Shown: in pieces, positions 1 to 9,140 of the stretch
Layout of the letters: each line of letters begins with the position of its first letter
Position numbering within the stretch: the stretch's first letter is position 1
Assembly: GCF_000367365.1 (NCBI RefSeq)
Contig: NZ_BARF01000013.1
Location: forward strand, 23,141 to 87,140
DNA: 64,000 bases
Direction of reading: 5' to 3'
DNA from: Streptomyces prunicolor NBRC 13075
Lineage (GTDB): Bacteria > Actinomycetota > Actinomycetes > Streptomycetales > Streptomycetaceae
Notes under the pieces: model-generated
Seen by the model: only the letters and a program-made list of their open reading frames with translations
Told to the model about the DNA's origin: nothing
The model's database searches: none
Program-made: the position numbers and the translations under genes

Positions 1-416
1 TCGATGACCTGCTTCAACTGCCGGTAGCCGGCGTCGTATCGGCGCATGAAGCCGACCTGGACCAGGCGGCGGCCGTGTGCCGTCTCGGCCTCGATGATCC
101 GCAGGCAGTCTTCGGCGGTCGTGGCCAGCGGCTTCTCGCAGAACACCGGCTTCCCGGCGGCTATCGCGGTCAGCACGTGCTCGGCGTGGGTCGGACCCCA
201 GGACGTCACGAGCACGGCGTCCACGTCGTCCGCCGCGATCACGGCGGCGCCGTCGGGCAGCACCCGGGCACCGACCGGCGCCGCCGCCTCCTCGGCACGG
301 GCGGCGTCGATGTCGGTGACCGCGGTGACGCGGGCGCCTGTGACGGTGTGGGTGAGGCGCTGGATGTGTTCCTTGCCGATCCAGCCGGCGCCGATGACTC
401 CTACACGTACGGTCAT
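1..416 (-). CDS. iolG: Inositol 2-dehydrogenase family protein, N-terminal part only
   Basis: Gfo/Idh/MocA-type NAD-dependent oxidoreductase, cut by the left edge of the window; 138 N-terminal residues are visible of a family length near 335. The Rossmann motif GAGWIG lies at residues 9-14 and the family EKP motif at 94-96, whose lysine is catalytic in this family. It is the last visible gene of the minus-strand inositol operon, 23 bases after iolT. Context makes oxidation of myo-inositol to scyllo-inosose the best function. Other polyol dehydrogenases share the fold, so the substrate is inferred. The ATG at 416 is the natural start because the Rossmann strand begins directly after it. Confidence 0.85.
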   Translation of the reverse strand, partial: MTVRVGVIGAGWIGKEHIQRLTHTVTGARVTAVTDIDAARAEEAAAPVGARVLPDGAAVIAADDVDAVLVTSWGPTHAEHVLTAIAAGKPVFCEKPLATTAEDCLRIIEAETAHGRRLVQVGFMRRYDAGYRQLKQVI

Positions 417-439
417 GGTCATTCCTTATGCAGACGAGG

Positions 440-1867
440 TCAGGAGAAGCGCGCCCGGAGTTCGGCTTCGAGGGTTTCGAGGGTGCGGCCCTTGGTCTCG
501 GGGACGTAGAGCTTGACGAAGGTGAACGAGAAGACGCCTGCCACCACGAAGAGGAAGAAGGTGTTGGAGACCCCGATGGCGGAGACCAGGGACGGGAAGA
601 CCAGCCCGATCGCGAAGTTGGTCAGCCACAGCACCACGGCCGCGACACCCATCCCGAAGCCGCGCATCCGCATCGGGAAGATCTCCGACAGCATCAGCCA
701 GGTCACCGGCGAGATCGCCCCCTGCTGGAAGGCGAGGAAGGTGACCGTCATGGCGAGCACCGCGAAGGCCCGTCCGTCGCCCGAGGGCAGCAGGAGGGAG
801 AAGACTCCGATCAGCAACAGGGCCGCTGTCGTGCCGATCTGACCGGTCATCAGCATAGGGCGGCGGTTGACGCGGCCCAGCAGCCAGATGCCGACGAAGG
901 TGGCGAGCACCGAGATGACGCCGTTGGCGATGTTCGCGGTCAGGGCGCTGTCGGCGGTGAAACCGGCGTCGGTGAGGATCTGGGTGCCGTAGTACATGAT
1001 CGTGTTGACGCCGGTGATCTGCTGCACGATCGCGATGCCGAAGCCGACGAACATCAGCCGGCGCAGCCACGGCGTGGACTTCATGTCCTGCCAGCCGCCG
1101 AGCTTCGCCTGGTCCTCCTTGACGGCGAGCGCGGACACTTCGGCGAGTTCGGCCTCGGCCCGCTGCTGGGACCGGACCTGCTTGAGCACTTCGAGGGCTT
1201 CGGCGAAGCGGGTCTTGGAGGCCAGCCAGCGTGGGCTCTCCGGCATGACCAGCATGCCGAACCAGAGCACGACGGCCGGGATCGTGGCGAGCACGAGCAT
1301 GTAGCGCCACACTCCGCCGGACTCACCGCCCACCCGCGCGATGACCGCGTTGGAGGTGAAGGCCAGCAACTGACCGCTGACGATCATGAGTTCATTGCGG
1401 GTGACCAGTGCTCCGCGCCGCTCTGCGGGCGAGATCTCGGCCAGATAGACCGGCACGGTCACCGAGGCGCCGCCGACCGCGAGGCCCAGCACGAAGCGGG
1501 CCACCACCATGACGGCGGTGTTCGGCGCGAGGGTGCAGCCGAGTGCGCCGACGAAGAACACCACGGCGAGGACGAGGATCGTACGGCGCCGTCCGCGCGC
1601 GTCCGAGAACCGTCCGCCGGTGATCGCGCCCACCGCGGCGCCGAGCAGCAGCGAGCTGGTGACCATGCCCTCGGTGAAGGGGGTCAGGCCCAGGTCGTCG
1701 GTCATGTAGGGCAGGGCGCCGTTGATGACGCCGGTGTCGTAACCGAAGAGCAGTCCGCCGAAGGTGGCGATGACGGTGATGAGCCGCAGCCGCCGTGACA
1801 CCGCCAGAGGGGCGTCGTCCGCGAACGCGGTGGCCGGGGATGTGGTCGTGTCGTCCCTGACGTCCAT
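440..1867 (-). CDS. iolT: MFS sugar-porter transporter, probable myo-inositol transporter
   Basis: A 475-residue, twelve-helix major facilitator of the sugar-porter family. Family signatures are visible: PAERRG after helix 4, PESPRWL before the central loop and PETKGRT near the C-terminus. It sits inside the inositol catabolic operon, 12 bases after the iolE-like gene, so proton-coupled myo-inositol uptake is the likely role. ATG at 1867 is preferred over a GTG six bases upstream because the AGGAGG ribosome site is 8 bases from the ATG but only 2 from the GTG. The locus also has an ABC importer, so inositol entry appears to be doubly provided for. Confidence 0.88.
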   Translation of the reverse strand: MDVRDDTTTSPATAFADDAPLAVSRRLRLITVIATFGGLLFGYDTGVINGALPYMTDDLGLTPFTEGMVTSSLLLGAAVGAITGGRFSDARGRRRTILVLAVVFFVGALGCTLAPNTAVMVVARFVLGLAVGGASVTVPVYLAEISPAERRGALVTRNELMIVSGQLLAFTSNAVIARVGGESGGVWRYMLVLATIPAVVLWFGMLVMPESPRWLASKTRFAEALEVLKQVRSQQRAEAELAEVSALAVKEDQAKLGGWQDMKSTPWLRRLMFVGFGIAIVQQITGVNTIMYYGTQILTDAGFTADSALTANIANGVISVLATFVGIWLLGRVNRRPMLMTGQIGTTAALLLIGVFSLLLPSGDGRAFAVLAMTVTFLAFQQGAISPVTWLMLSEIFPMRMRGFGMGVAAVVLWLTNFAIGLVFPSLVSAIGVSNTFFLFVVAGVFSFTFVKLYVPETKGRTLETLEAELRARFS

Positions 1868-1879
1868 AGCCACCGCCTC

Positions 1880-2830
1880 CTATCGGTCGAGGTGCGGGCG
1901 GCTGGTACCCGTCAGTCCGCAACCGGCCAGGTGCTCACGCGTGCTGATTGCGATGGGCAGGGGCACCTCGGGAGCGCACGGGTACAGGTCCTGCTCGACG
2001 ATGACGAACAACTCGGCGTCCAGCCGCGCGAGTTCGGCCACCACGTCGGCCGGATTCGGCACGCCTGCGGGAGGTGACACGCACACCCCGCGCTTGACCG
2101 CCTCCCCGAACGACAGGTCCTCCGCGGTGACTTGGGCGAGCACCGCGGGGTCCATCTGCTTGATGTGGACGTAGCCGACGCGCTCGCCGAAGCGGCGGAT
2201 CAGGTCGAGGTTGTCGCCGCCGCCGTACGCCACGTGCCCGGTGTCCAGGCAGAGGTTGGTGTAGCGGGAGTCCGACTCGTTGAGCAACCGCTCGATCTCC
2301 GGCTGGGTCTGGATGTGGCTGTCGGCGTGCGGATGGATGACGAGCTGTACGTCGTACTCGTCGAGCAGCAACTTGCCCAGCCGGTCGGCGGATCGGCCGA
2401 AGCCCGCCCACTGGACGGCGGTCAGCTCGGGCGACTCGGTGAACGCGCCGGTCTTCTCGTCGCGGTACATCGGCGGGATGAGGACGAGGTGGTGCGCGCC
2501 GGCGGCCGCGGTCAGCGCGGCGACCTGCCGGACATGGGCGAGCATCTCGTCCCACGCCTCCGGACGGTGCAGCCCGCCGAACGCGGTGCCGCCGGAGACC
2601 TGGAGCCCACGGGCGTCCAGCTCCTCCTTCAGACGCTGCGGGTCGGTGGGGAGATAGCCGTACGGCCCGAGCTCCAGCCACTGGTAGCCGGCCGTGGCCA
2701 GCTCGTCGAGGAAGCGGGTGTACGGCACCTGGTGCTCGTCCTCGGGGAACCAGATGCCCCAGGAGTCGGGAGCGGAGCCCAGGCAGAGGTTGCCCGCGAC
2801 GGTACGGAGGGGAGTTGGCGCCGTTGCCAT
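1880..2830 (-). CDS. iolE: Sugar phosphate isomerase/epimerase (TIM barrel), probable inosose dehydratase or isomerase
   Basis: A 316-residue xylose-isomerase-like TIM barrel. The N-terminus has the GSAPDSWGIWFP strand typical of the actinobacterial group, and metal-ligand positions are recognisable in the HPHADSH, CLDTGH and YVHIKQMD segments. The pathway needs an inosose dehydratase (IolE), and this is the only candidate here. The sequence also resembles IolI/IolH-type isomerases, so the exact reaction is inferred from context. It lies between mmsA and iolT in the operon. The ATG at 2830 has an AAAGGA ribosome site upstream. Confidence 0.75.
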   Translation of the reverse strand: MATAPTPLRTVAGNLCLGSAPDSWGIWFPEDEHQVPYTRFLDELATAGYQWLELGPYGYLPTDPQRLKEELDARGLQVSGGTAFGGLHRPEAWDEMLAHVRQVAALTAAAGAHHLVLIPPMYRDEKTGAFTESPELTAVQWAGFGRSADRLGKLLLDEYDVQLVIHPHADSHIQTQPEIERLLNESDSRYTNLCLDTGHVAYGGGDNLDLIRRFGERVGYVHIKQMDPAVLAQVTAEDLSFGEAVKRGVCVSPPAGVPNPADVVAELARLDAELFVIVEQDLYPCAPEVPLPIAISTREHLAGCGLTGTSRPHLDR

Positions 2831-2870
2831 GGTCGGTCCTTTGCGAAGGGGGGAGGGGGAACTCTGTGGA

Positions 2871-4367
2871 TCAGCTGGACGTGGGGAAGTTGAAGCCGGC
2901 GGCGACCTGCTGGGCGGGCTGCGGCCAGCGGGTCGTGACGACCTTGGGGCGGGTGTAGAAGCGGATGCCCTCAGGGCCGTGGATGGGGGAGTCGCCGATG
3001 AGGGAGTCCTTCCAGCCGCCGAAGGAGTAGTACGACATCGGCACGGGCACCGGCACGTTGACGCCGATCATGCCGACCTTGACGTTGCGCTGGAATCGGC
3101 GGGCGGCTTCACCGGAGGCGGTGAACAGGGCGGTTCCGTTGCCGTACGGGTTGGCGTTGATGACGGCGATGGCCTCGTCGAGCGTGTCGACGCGGACGAT
3201 CGCGAGGACCGGGCCGAACAGCTCCTCCTTGTAGGCGTCCATCTCGACCGTGACGTGGTCGAGGAGGGACGGGCCGGTGAAGAACCCGTCGGCGTACGTG
3301 GGGTCGTCGATCTTCAGCCCGCGTCCGTCCACGACGACGGTGGCGCCCTGCGTGGCAGCGGTGCCGACGGCGTTCTCGACGCGTTCCTGGGCGACCTTGG
3401 TGACCAGCGGTCCCATCTCCACGCCGGGGGCGTCACCGGGTCCGACCTTCACCTCGCGCGCCTTGCGCTCCAGCACCTCCACCAGCCCGTCCGCCGCGTC
3501 ACCCACGGCCACGGCGACGGAGACGGCCATGCAGCGTTCGCCGGCCGAGCCGTAGGCGCCGGCGGTGATGTGGTTGGCGGCGAACTCCAGGTCGGCGTCC
3601 GGGAGGACGACGGCGTGGTTCTTGGCTCCGCCGAGGGCCTGGACGCGCTTGCCTGCCGAAGTGCCCTGCTCGTGCACGTACTTGGCGATGGGGGTCGACC
3701 CGACGAAGGAGACGGCCTCGATGCCGGGGTGGGTGAGGATCGCGTCGACGGCGTCCTTGCCGCCGTGCACGACGTTGAAGACGCCGTCGGGCAGGCCCGC
3801 CTTCTGGTACAGCTCGGCGACGAAGTTCGCGGCGGACGGGTCGCGCTCACTGGGCTTCAGGATGAAGGTGTTGCCCGTCGCGATGGCGATGGGGTGCATC
3901 CAAAGGGGCACCATGGCGGGGAAGTTGAAGGGCGTGATGCCCGCGACGACGCCGAGTGGCTGACGGAAGTTGTGCACGTCGATGCCGCGGGAGACCTGGT
4001 CGGAGAAGGACCCCTTGAGGACGTCGCCGAGGCCGCAGGCGAATTCGACGACCTCACGGCCGCGGGTGATCTCGCCGCGTGCGTCGTCGACGGTCTTGCC
4101 GTGTTCGGCGGAGATGATCCGGCCCAGCTCCTCCTCGTGCTCGACGAGCAACTGACGGAAGGCGAACATCACTTGGGTGCGCTGGGTGAGAGACGACTCG
4201 GACCAGGTCTCGAAGGCCCGCGCGGCGGCCGTGACGGCGGTGTCGACGTCGGCGGCCCCGCCCAGGACCACCTGGGCCTGCTGCCGTCCGGTGGCCGGGT
4301 CGAACACCGGAGCGGTGTCCGTGCCGGGGACGGCCGTGCCGTCGATCCAGTGCTGAATGGTCTTCAC
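2871..4367 (-). CDS. mmsA: CoA-acylating methylmalonate-semialdehyde dehydrogenase
   Basis: A 498-residue aldehyde dehydrogenase (MmsA/IolA). It performs the last inositol step, oxidising malonate semialdehyde to acetyl-CoA, and the family also acts in valine degradation. The nucleophile is C279 in GERCMAVS and the oxyanion Asn is N148 in ITPFNFP. The usual catalytic glutamate region reads ALGGAKNH, with Asn251 instead of Glu, as expected for the CoA-dependent subfamily. Translation starts at GTG 4367, 12 bases after the iolD stop, within the operon. Confidence 0.92.
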   Translation of the reverse strand: MKTIQHWIDGTAVPGTDTAPVFDPATGRQQAQVVLGGAADVDTAVTAAARAFETWSESSLTQRTQVMFAFRQLLVEHEEELGRIISAEHGKTVDDARGEITRGREVVEFACGLGDVLKGSFSDQVSRGIDVHNFRQPLGVVAGITPFNFPAMVPLWMHPIAIATGNTFILKPSERDPSAANFVAELYQKAGLPDGVFNVVHGGKDAVDAILTHPGIEAVSFVGSTPIAKYVHEQGTSAGKRVQALGGAKNHAVVLPDADLEFAANHITAGAYGSAGERCMAVSVAVAVGDAADGLVEVLERKAREVKVGPGDAPGVEMGPLVTKVAQERVENAVGTAATQGATVVVDGRGLKIDDPTYADGFFTGPSLLDHVTVEMDAYKEELFGPVLAIVRVDTLDEAIAVINANPYGNGTALFTASGEAARRFQRNVKVGMIGVNVPVPVPMSYYSFGGWKDSLIGDSPIHGPEGIRFYTRPKVVTTRWPQPAQQVAAGFNFPTSS

Positions 4368-4379
4368 GGGAGGGTGTCC

Positions 4380-6257
4380 TTACAGGTAGTGGCGCTGGGC
4401 CTGCTTGTGGGCGGCGTACGTCTCGTGCGCGGTCCGGGTGGTCTCCAGGGCGGAGGTCTGGCTGACGGGGACGTCCCACCAGCCGTGGCCCGGCGGGTTC
4501 GGCCCGTACAGGTCGGTCTCGACGTGGACGACGGTGGTGCGGGTCGCGGCCTTCGCCTTCTCCATCGCCGTACGGAACTCGTCGACGGAGGTGGCGTGCA
4601 GGACGTCCGCGCCGAGCGAGGAGGCGTTGGCGGCGAGGTCGACGGGGAGGACGTCTCCGTCGAGCAGGCCCGAACCACCGTTCCGGAAGCGGTAGTTGGT
4701 GCCGAAGCGCTGTGAACCGAGCGACTCGGACAGGGCGCCGATCGAGGCGAAGCCGTGGTTCTGGACGAGGACGACGATGACCTTCAGACCCTCGGAGACC
4801 ATGGTCACGATCTCCTGAGCCATCATCAGATACGAGCCGTCACCGACGAGTACGACGACCTCGCGCGAGGGGTCGGCCATCTTGGCGCCGAGGCCGGCGG
4901 CGACCTCGTAGCCCATGCAGGAGTACGCGTACTCGACGTGGTACGCCTTCGGATCCCGCGCCCGCCACAGCTGTTGCAGGTCGCCGGGCATGGAGCCGGC
5001 GGCGTTGATGACGACGTCACGGTCGCCCAGTACGTCGTTCAGCGCGCCGAGGATCTCGGTCTGGGCGGGCAGCGGACCGTGGCCTACGGTGAAGCACGCG
5101 TCCTCGATCTCCCTTGTACGGCCGATGAGTTGACGGGTTCGCTCGCGGTACTGAGGGTCGACCTCCCAGCCCTTCAGGGCTCGCGCGAGGGCCTCGATGC
5201 CGAGCCGGGCGTCCGCCACCAGCGGCTCCGCGGAGTGCTTGACCGCGTCCAGCCGAGCGACGTTGAGGTTGACGAAGGCGACGTCCGGGTTGCCGAAGAC
5301 GGTGTGGCTCGCGGTGGTGAAGTCGCTGTACCGGGTGCCGATGCCGAGGACGACGTCGGCCTCCTTCGCCAGTTCGTCGGCCGCGTAGGAGCCGGTCGAG
5401 CCGATGCCGCCGACCGCGCAGGGGTGGTCCCAGGGGACGGCGCCCTTGCCGGCATGGGTGTCGGCGACCGGAATGCCGGTGGCCTGGGCGAAGGCCCGCA
5501 GCTGGGTCTCGGCGCCGGAGTAGACGGCCCCGCCGCCCGCGACGATCAGCGGTTTGCGTGCCTTGCGCAGCAGCCGTACGGCCCGCTCCACGGCGGCCGG
5601 TTCCGGCACCGGGCGGCCCACGTGCCAGACCCGGCGCCGGAAGAAGGCGACCGGCCAGTCGTACGCCTCCGCCTGTACGTCCTGCGGCAGGGCCAACGTC
5701 ACGGCGCCGGTCTCCACCGGGTCGGTCAGCACCCGCATCGCCGCGAGTGCGGCCGGGATCAGCTGCTCGGGGCGGGAGATCCGGTCGAAGTACTTCGACA
5801 CGGCACGGAAGGCGTCGTTGACGGTGACGTCCCCGCCCCGGGTGTCCTCCAACTGCTGGAGCACGGGGTCGGCGGCGCGGGTGGCGAACATGTCGCTGGG
5901 CAGCAGCAGGACCGGTATGCGGTTGGTCGTCGCGAGCGCCGCACCCGTGATCATGTTCGTCGAACCGGGCCCCGTCGAAGCCGTGCAGGCGAACGTCGCC
6001 AGCCGGTCGCGCATCTTGGCGTACGCCACCGACGCGTGCACCATGCCCTGCTCGTTGCGGGCCAGGTAGTAGGGCAGATCGGCCTCTTGGGTGACGGCGG
6101 CCTGCAGCAGGGCCTGGCCGATCCCGGCCACGTTGCCGTGCCCGAAGATGCCCCAGACCCCGGGGATCAGCCGCTGTTCCTGGCCGTCGCGCTCGCTGTA
6201 CTGGTTCGCGAGGAAGCGGACCAGGGCCTGGGCGGTGGTGAGTCGTACGGTGGTCAT
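4380..6257 (-). CDS. iolD: 3D-(3,5/4)-trihydroxycyclohexane-1,2-dione acylhydrolase (decyclizing)
   Basis: A 625-residue thiamine-diphosphate enzyme of the acetolactate-synthase fold that hydrolyses the C-C bond of the ring dione to give 5-deoxy-glucuronate. The TPP/Mg motif is GDGSYLMM followed by QNHGF near the C-terminal third. The N-terminal pyrimidine-binding region contains GVWGIFGHGN. An in-frame ATG 69 bases upstream was rejected because it lies deep inside iolB; the ATG at 6257 overlaps the iolB stop as ATGA, implying translational coupling. Confidence 0.93.
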   Translation of the reverse strand: MTTVRLTTAQALVRFLANQYSERDGQEQRLIPGVWGIFGHGNVAGIGQALLQAAVTQEADLPYYLARNEQGMVHASVAYAKMRDRLATFACTASTGPGSTNMITGAALATTNRIPVLLLPSDMFATRAADPVLQQLEDTRGGDVTVNDAFRAVSKYFDRISRPEQLIPAALAAMRVLTDPVETGAVTLALPQDVQAEAYDWPVAFFRRRVWHVGRPVPEPAAVERAVRLLRKARKPLIVAGGGAVYSGAETQLRAFAQATGIPVADTHAGKGAVPWDHPCAVGGIGSTGSYAADELAKEADVVLGIGTRYSDFTTASHTVFGNPDVAFVNLNVARLDAVKHSAEPLVADARLGIEALARALKGWEVDPQYRERTRQLIGRTREIEDACFTVGHGPLPAQTEILGALNDVLGDRDVVINAAGSMPGDLQQLWRARDPKAYHVEYAYSCMGYEVAAGLGAKMADPSREVVVLVGDGSYLMMAQEIVTMVSEGLKVIVVLVQNHGFASIGALSESLGSQRFGTNYRFRNGGSGLLDGDVLPVDLAANASSLGADVLHATSVDEFRTAMEKAKAATRTTVVHVETDLYGPNPPGHGWWDVPVSQTSALETTRTAHETYAAHKQAQRHYL

Positions 6258-7132
6258 CGCTGGGTGAGTCCTTCGAAGGGAAGCCGGTCGTCGACGTCCT
6301 GGGACTTCCAGGTCCCCCGCACCCATCCGTGGGCGGGGTCGTCGCAGATCAGCCAGGCGCGGTCCTGTCCAGGGCCCGCCATGACGTTGAGGTAGTAGAG
6401 GTCGTAGCCGGGTGCCGCGATCGACGGGCCGTGCCAGCCGTGCGGGATCAGCACGGTGTCGCCGGAGCGGACTTCGGCGAGCACGTCGATCGGCCGGTCC
6501 TCAGTGCCGTAGACCCGCTGGTAGGCGAAGCCGTCCTCGCCCGCGACCTGGAAGTAGTAGATCTCCTCCAGCTCCGACTCCTGGCCCGGCCGCGCCGTGT
6601 CGTGCTTGTGCGGCGGGTAGGAGGACCAGTTGCCGCCCGGGGTGAGGACCTCGCACACCAGCAGCTGCTCGGCCTCGAACGTGCCCGGCAGGCAGTAGTT
6701 GTTGACCTGCCGCGAACACGCCCCGGCGCCGCGCAGTTCGACCGGCACGTTCTTCTGGGGCCCGTACCGAGCGGAGAGTGAGCTCCGCTCGGTACGGGCG
6801 GAGGGCAGCGCGAACGTCCCGCCGTCCGCGCTGCTGATCAGGGCCACCGACTCGCGGGGGAGGTACGCGAAGTCGGTGGCGGAGGCGAACACGCCTGTCC
6901 GGCCGGTGAGTTCGAAGGCCGTGCCGTCCGTGGTGACGGTGCAGGAACCCGTCAGCGGCAGGACCAGGAACTCGGAATCCCCGGTGGACAGGGTGTGTGC
7001 TTCGCCCGGCCTCAGGGTCAGGATCCTGAGGCCGGAGTGTCCCCAGCCCGCCGACTCGGGCGTGACCAGGAGATCGTAGGGGCCGTCGGCCGAAGTCCCC
7101 TTCGGCAGGTGGTACTTGCTCGTGTCCGTCAC
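6254..7132 (-). CDS. iolB: 5-deoxy-glucuronate isomerase
   Basis: A 292-residue bicupin of the IolB family converting 5-deoxy-D-glucuronate to 2-deoxy-5-keto-D-gluconate. Metal-binding histidines are visible in SSYPPHKHD and the C-terminal IPHGWHGPS motif. Its start overlaps the end of the upstream aldolase gene by four bases (ATGA) and its stop overlaps iolD in the same way, so the three are translationally coupled. The coding sequence contains a perfect 17-bp inverted repeat (6760-6799), described separately. Confidence 0.93.
   Translation of the reverse strand: MTDTSKYHLPKGTSADGPYDLLVTPESAGWGHSGLRILTLRPGEAHTLSTGDSEFLVLPLTGSCTVTTDGTAFELTGRTGVFASATDFAYLPRESVALISSADGGTFALPSARTERSSLSARYGPQKNVPVELRGAGACSRQVNNYCLPGTFEAEQLLVCEVLTPGGNWSSYPPHKHDTARPGQESELEEIYYFQVAGEDGFAYQRVYGTEDRPIDVLAEVRSGDTVLIPHGWHGPSIAAPGYDLYYLNVMAGPGQDRAWLICDDPAHGWVRGTWKSQDVDDRLPFEGLTQR
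6760..6799. repeat. Perfect 17-bp inverted repeat inside iolB
   Basis: Arms 6760-6776 and 6783-6799 are exact reverse complements (core CCCGTACCGAGCGGAG and CTCCGCTCGGTACGGG) around a 6-base loop. In the iolB message this would be a very stable hairpin in the middle of the gene. The reading frame is open through it and encodes ordinary residues around RTERSSLSARYG. Confidence 0.9.
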
Positions 7133-8001
7133 AGCAGGCTCACCGCCCGGTCCACGGCGCCGGCGACGTCGCCGTCCGAGGGGTAGAGCAGGGAACGGCC
7201 GACCATCAGGCCCTGCGCGGTGGGGAGTTTGAGGGCCTTGCCCCAGGAGGCGAAGGCCGCTTCGGCGTCCTTGACCTCGCCGCCCAGCAGCAGCGCGGGC
7301 AGCGTCGAGGAGGCCAGCACCCGCTCCATGTCCGCCACGACCGGGACCTTGAGCCAGGTGTAGGCGGTGCGGCGGCCCAGGCCCGAGGCGATGGTGACCG
7401 ACTTGACGACGGCGTCCGTCGAGAGGTCGTTACGGATCCTGCCGTCCTGCCAGGAGGAGAGGAACGGCTCGATCATGGCGATGAGTTGACGGTCGTTCAG
7501 CTCGTTGACGGCACGGGCGGTGTTCTCCAGGACGGAGGGTGTCGCCGGGTCGTCGAGGGCGATACGGGTGAGCATCTTGCCGCCGTCGAAGCCCATCGCG
7601 GCGATGGTCTCGGCGTCGTAGCCGGTGAAGCGGTCGTCGATCTCGAAGACGGAGCCCGCGAGCCCGGCCCGGTTCATGGAACCGAAGACGCTCTTGCCGT
7701 CCAGGACGCCGAGCAGCAGCAGGTCCTCCAGAATGTCGGCCGTGCCCAGGACGCCCGTGACGCCGGGCCGCTCCAGCGCCGTGCACAGGCGGTCGAGAAG
7801 CTCGAAGCGATCGGCCATCGCGGTGGGGTCGGCGCCGACGCCGTTGGCGCCGCGGGCCGGGTGGTCGGCCGCGACGATCATCGCCTTGCCGTGGGCGCCG
7901 AGGAGCGAGGTGGCTTTCACGCGGCGTGCTGCCGCCGTAGCGATGGCGCCGGGGTCGTTGACCCGCGCCTCCACGATCCGGCTCACAATGTCGGACGGCA
8001 C
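7129..8001 (-). CDS. Cgl0158-family (beta/alpha)8-barrel aldolase of the inositol pathway
   Basis: A 290-residue class I aldolase-like TIM barrel of the DeoC/LacD type, matching the Cgl0158 family found in the Corynebacterium iol cluster. It probably cleaves 2-deoxy-5-keto-gluconate 6-phosphate (the IolJ step) to dihydroxyacetone phosphate and malonate semialdehyde, since no other aldolase is present in the operon. Visible motifs are AADHPARG, a TWLKVPVV strand whose lysine is a plausible Schiff-base residue, and GLMVGRSLLYP. GTG at 8001 is the start; longer upstream reading would enter iolC, which ends at 8006. The stop overlaps iolB. Confidence 0.82.
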   Translation of the reverse strand: MPSDIVSRIVEARVNDPGAIATAAARRVKATSLLGAHGKAMIVAADHPARGANGVGADPTAMADRFELLDRLCTALERPGVTGVLGTADILEDLLLLGVLDGKSVFGSMNRAGLAGSVFEIDDRFTGYDAETIAAMGFDGGKMLTRIALDDPATPSVLENTARAVNELNDRQLIAMIEPFLSSWQDGRIRNDLSTDAVVKSVTIASGLGRRTAYTWLKVPVVADMERVLASSTLPALLLGGEVKDAEAAFASWGKALKLPTAQGLMVGRSLLYPSDGDVAGAVDRAVSLL

Positions 8002-8005
8002 GTCG

Positions 8006-8977
8006 TCACGCCTTTCGTTCGGTGGAAGCGGTGGTGGCCTCGCGGAGCTTGGCCTCGACCTCGGCCTCGGTGGGCATCGCGTCGGAGCAGGAGAGCCGGC
8101 CCGCGACCAGGGCGCCGGCGGCGTTGGCGAAGGAGACCGTGCGGCGGGTGTCCCAGCCGGAGAGCAGACCGTGGCAGAGCGCGCCGCCGAAGGCGTCACC
8201 GGCGCCGAGCCCGTTGACGACGTCCACCGGCACCGGCGGTATCTCGACGGCCGAACCGTCGCGGCCGACGGCCAGGACACCCTTGGGACCCTGCTTCACC
8301 ACCGCCAGCTCCACCCCTGCGGCGAGCAGTGCCTTCGCGGCGGCGTACGGCTCGCGCTCACCCGTCGCCACCTCGCACTCGTCGAGATTGCCGACGGCCA
8401 CCGTGGTGTGGCGCAGGGCCTCGGCGTAGTACGTACGAGCCTGATCCGCGGCGGTCCAAAACATCGGCCGCCAGTCCAGGTCGAAGACGGTCGGGCCGGA
8501 CTTCGCCCGGTGCGCCAGCGCGGCGAGCGTGGCCGAGCGGCTCGGCTCCTCGCTCAGCCCCGTCCCGGTGACCCAGAAGATCCGGGCGTCCCGGACGGCG
8601 TCCAGGTCCAGTTCGGCCGGCTGGATGTCCAGGTCGGGAGCCTTGGGCAGCCGGTAGAAGTACAGCGGGAAGTCGTCCGGCGGGAAGATCTCGCAGAACG
8701 TCACCGGGGTCGGCGCGATGTCCGACGTGCCGACGAACCGGCTGTCGACGCCATACCCGTCCAAGGCCGTGCGGACGAAGTCCCCGAAAGGGTCCCGGCC
8801 CGTCTTCGTGATCACGGCCGCGGAGCGCTCGTAACGGGCCGCGGCGACGGCGACGTTGGTCGGACTCCCGCCCAGGTACTTGCCGAACGACGTGACCTCG
8901 GCCAGCCCCACGCCGGTCTGGAGCGGATATACGTCCACCCCTACGCGGCCCATGGTCAGCACTTCGAACGGCATCAC
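8006..8977 (-). CDS. iolC: 5-dehydro-2-deoxygluconokinase
   Basis: A 323-residue PfkB-family sugar kinase that phosphorylates 2-deoxy-5-keto-gluconate. The PfkB signature GLGAGDAFGGALCHG carries the catalytic Asp, and the N-terminus has the usual GRVGVDVYP strand. It is the first gene of the eight-gene minus-strand inositol operon. The start region reads Met-Met-Pro-Phe and either Met is possible. The operator-like motif lies 50 bases upstream, and the LacI gene diverges from the same intergenic region. Confidence 0.92.
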   Translation of the reverse strand: MMPFEVLTMGRVGVDVYPLQTGVGLAEVTSFGKYLGGSPTNVAVAAARYERSAAVITKTGRDPFGDFVRTALDGYGVDSRFVGTSDIAPTPVTFCEIFPPDDFPLYFYRLPKAPDLDIQPAELDLDAVRDARIFWVTGTGLSEEPSRSATLAALAHRAKSGPTVFDLDWRPMFWTAADQARTYYAEALRHTTVAVGNLDECEVATGEREPYAAAKALLAAGVELAVVKQGPKGVLAVGRDGSAVEIPPVPVDVVNGLGAGDAFGGALCHGLLSGWDTRRTVSFANAAGALVAGRLSCSDAMPTEAEVEAKLREATTASTERKA

Positions 8978-9026
8978 GCTGGTTTCCCTTTCGTGCCGGA
9001 GACGGAGGCGTTCAGGAGATTCACTG

Positions 9027-9051
9027 CTGCGCTCTACTAGCGCGCTCTAGT
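9027..9051. promoter_or_regulatory. Operator-like motif of the iol operon, shared with the ABC transporter promoter
   Basis: The 25-bp sequence here matches 13411-13435 at 21 positions, with an identical 14-base core TAGCGCGCTCTAGT. It contains the perfect palindrome AGCGCGCT and a direct repeat GCGCTCTA(C/G)T with a 13-base period. CG-centred palindromes are typical LacI-family operators, and the divergent gene encodes one. It lies between iolC and the regulator, so it may control both directions. Confidence 0.75.
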
Positions 9052-9140
9052 CTGTGTACGATGACTCCTGTCCAAATGTCATGTCAATACCTTGTTGCCA
9101 GGAGATTTCGAGAGGCCCGTAGGGTTGGCCGCGGCGGAAG

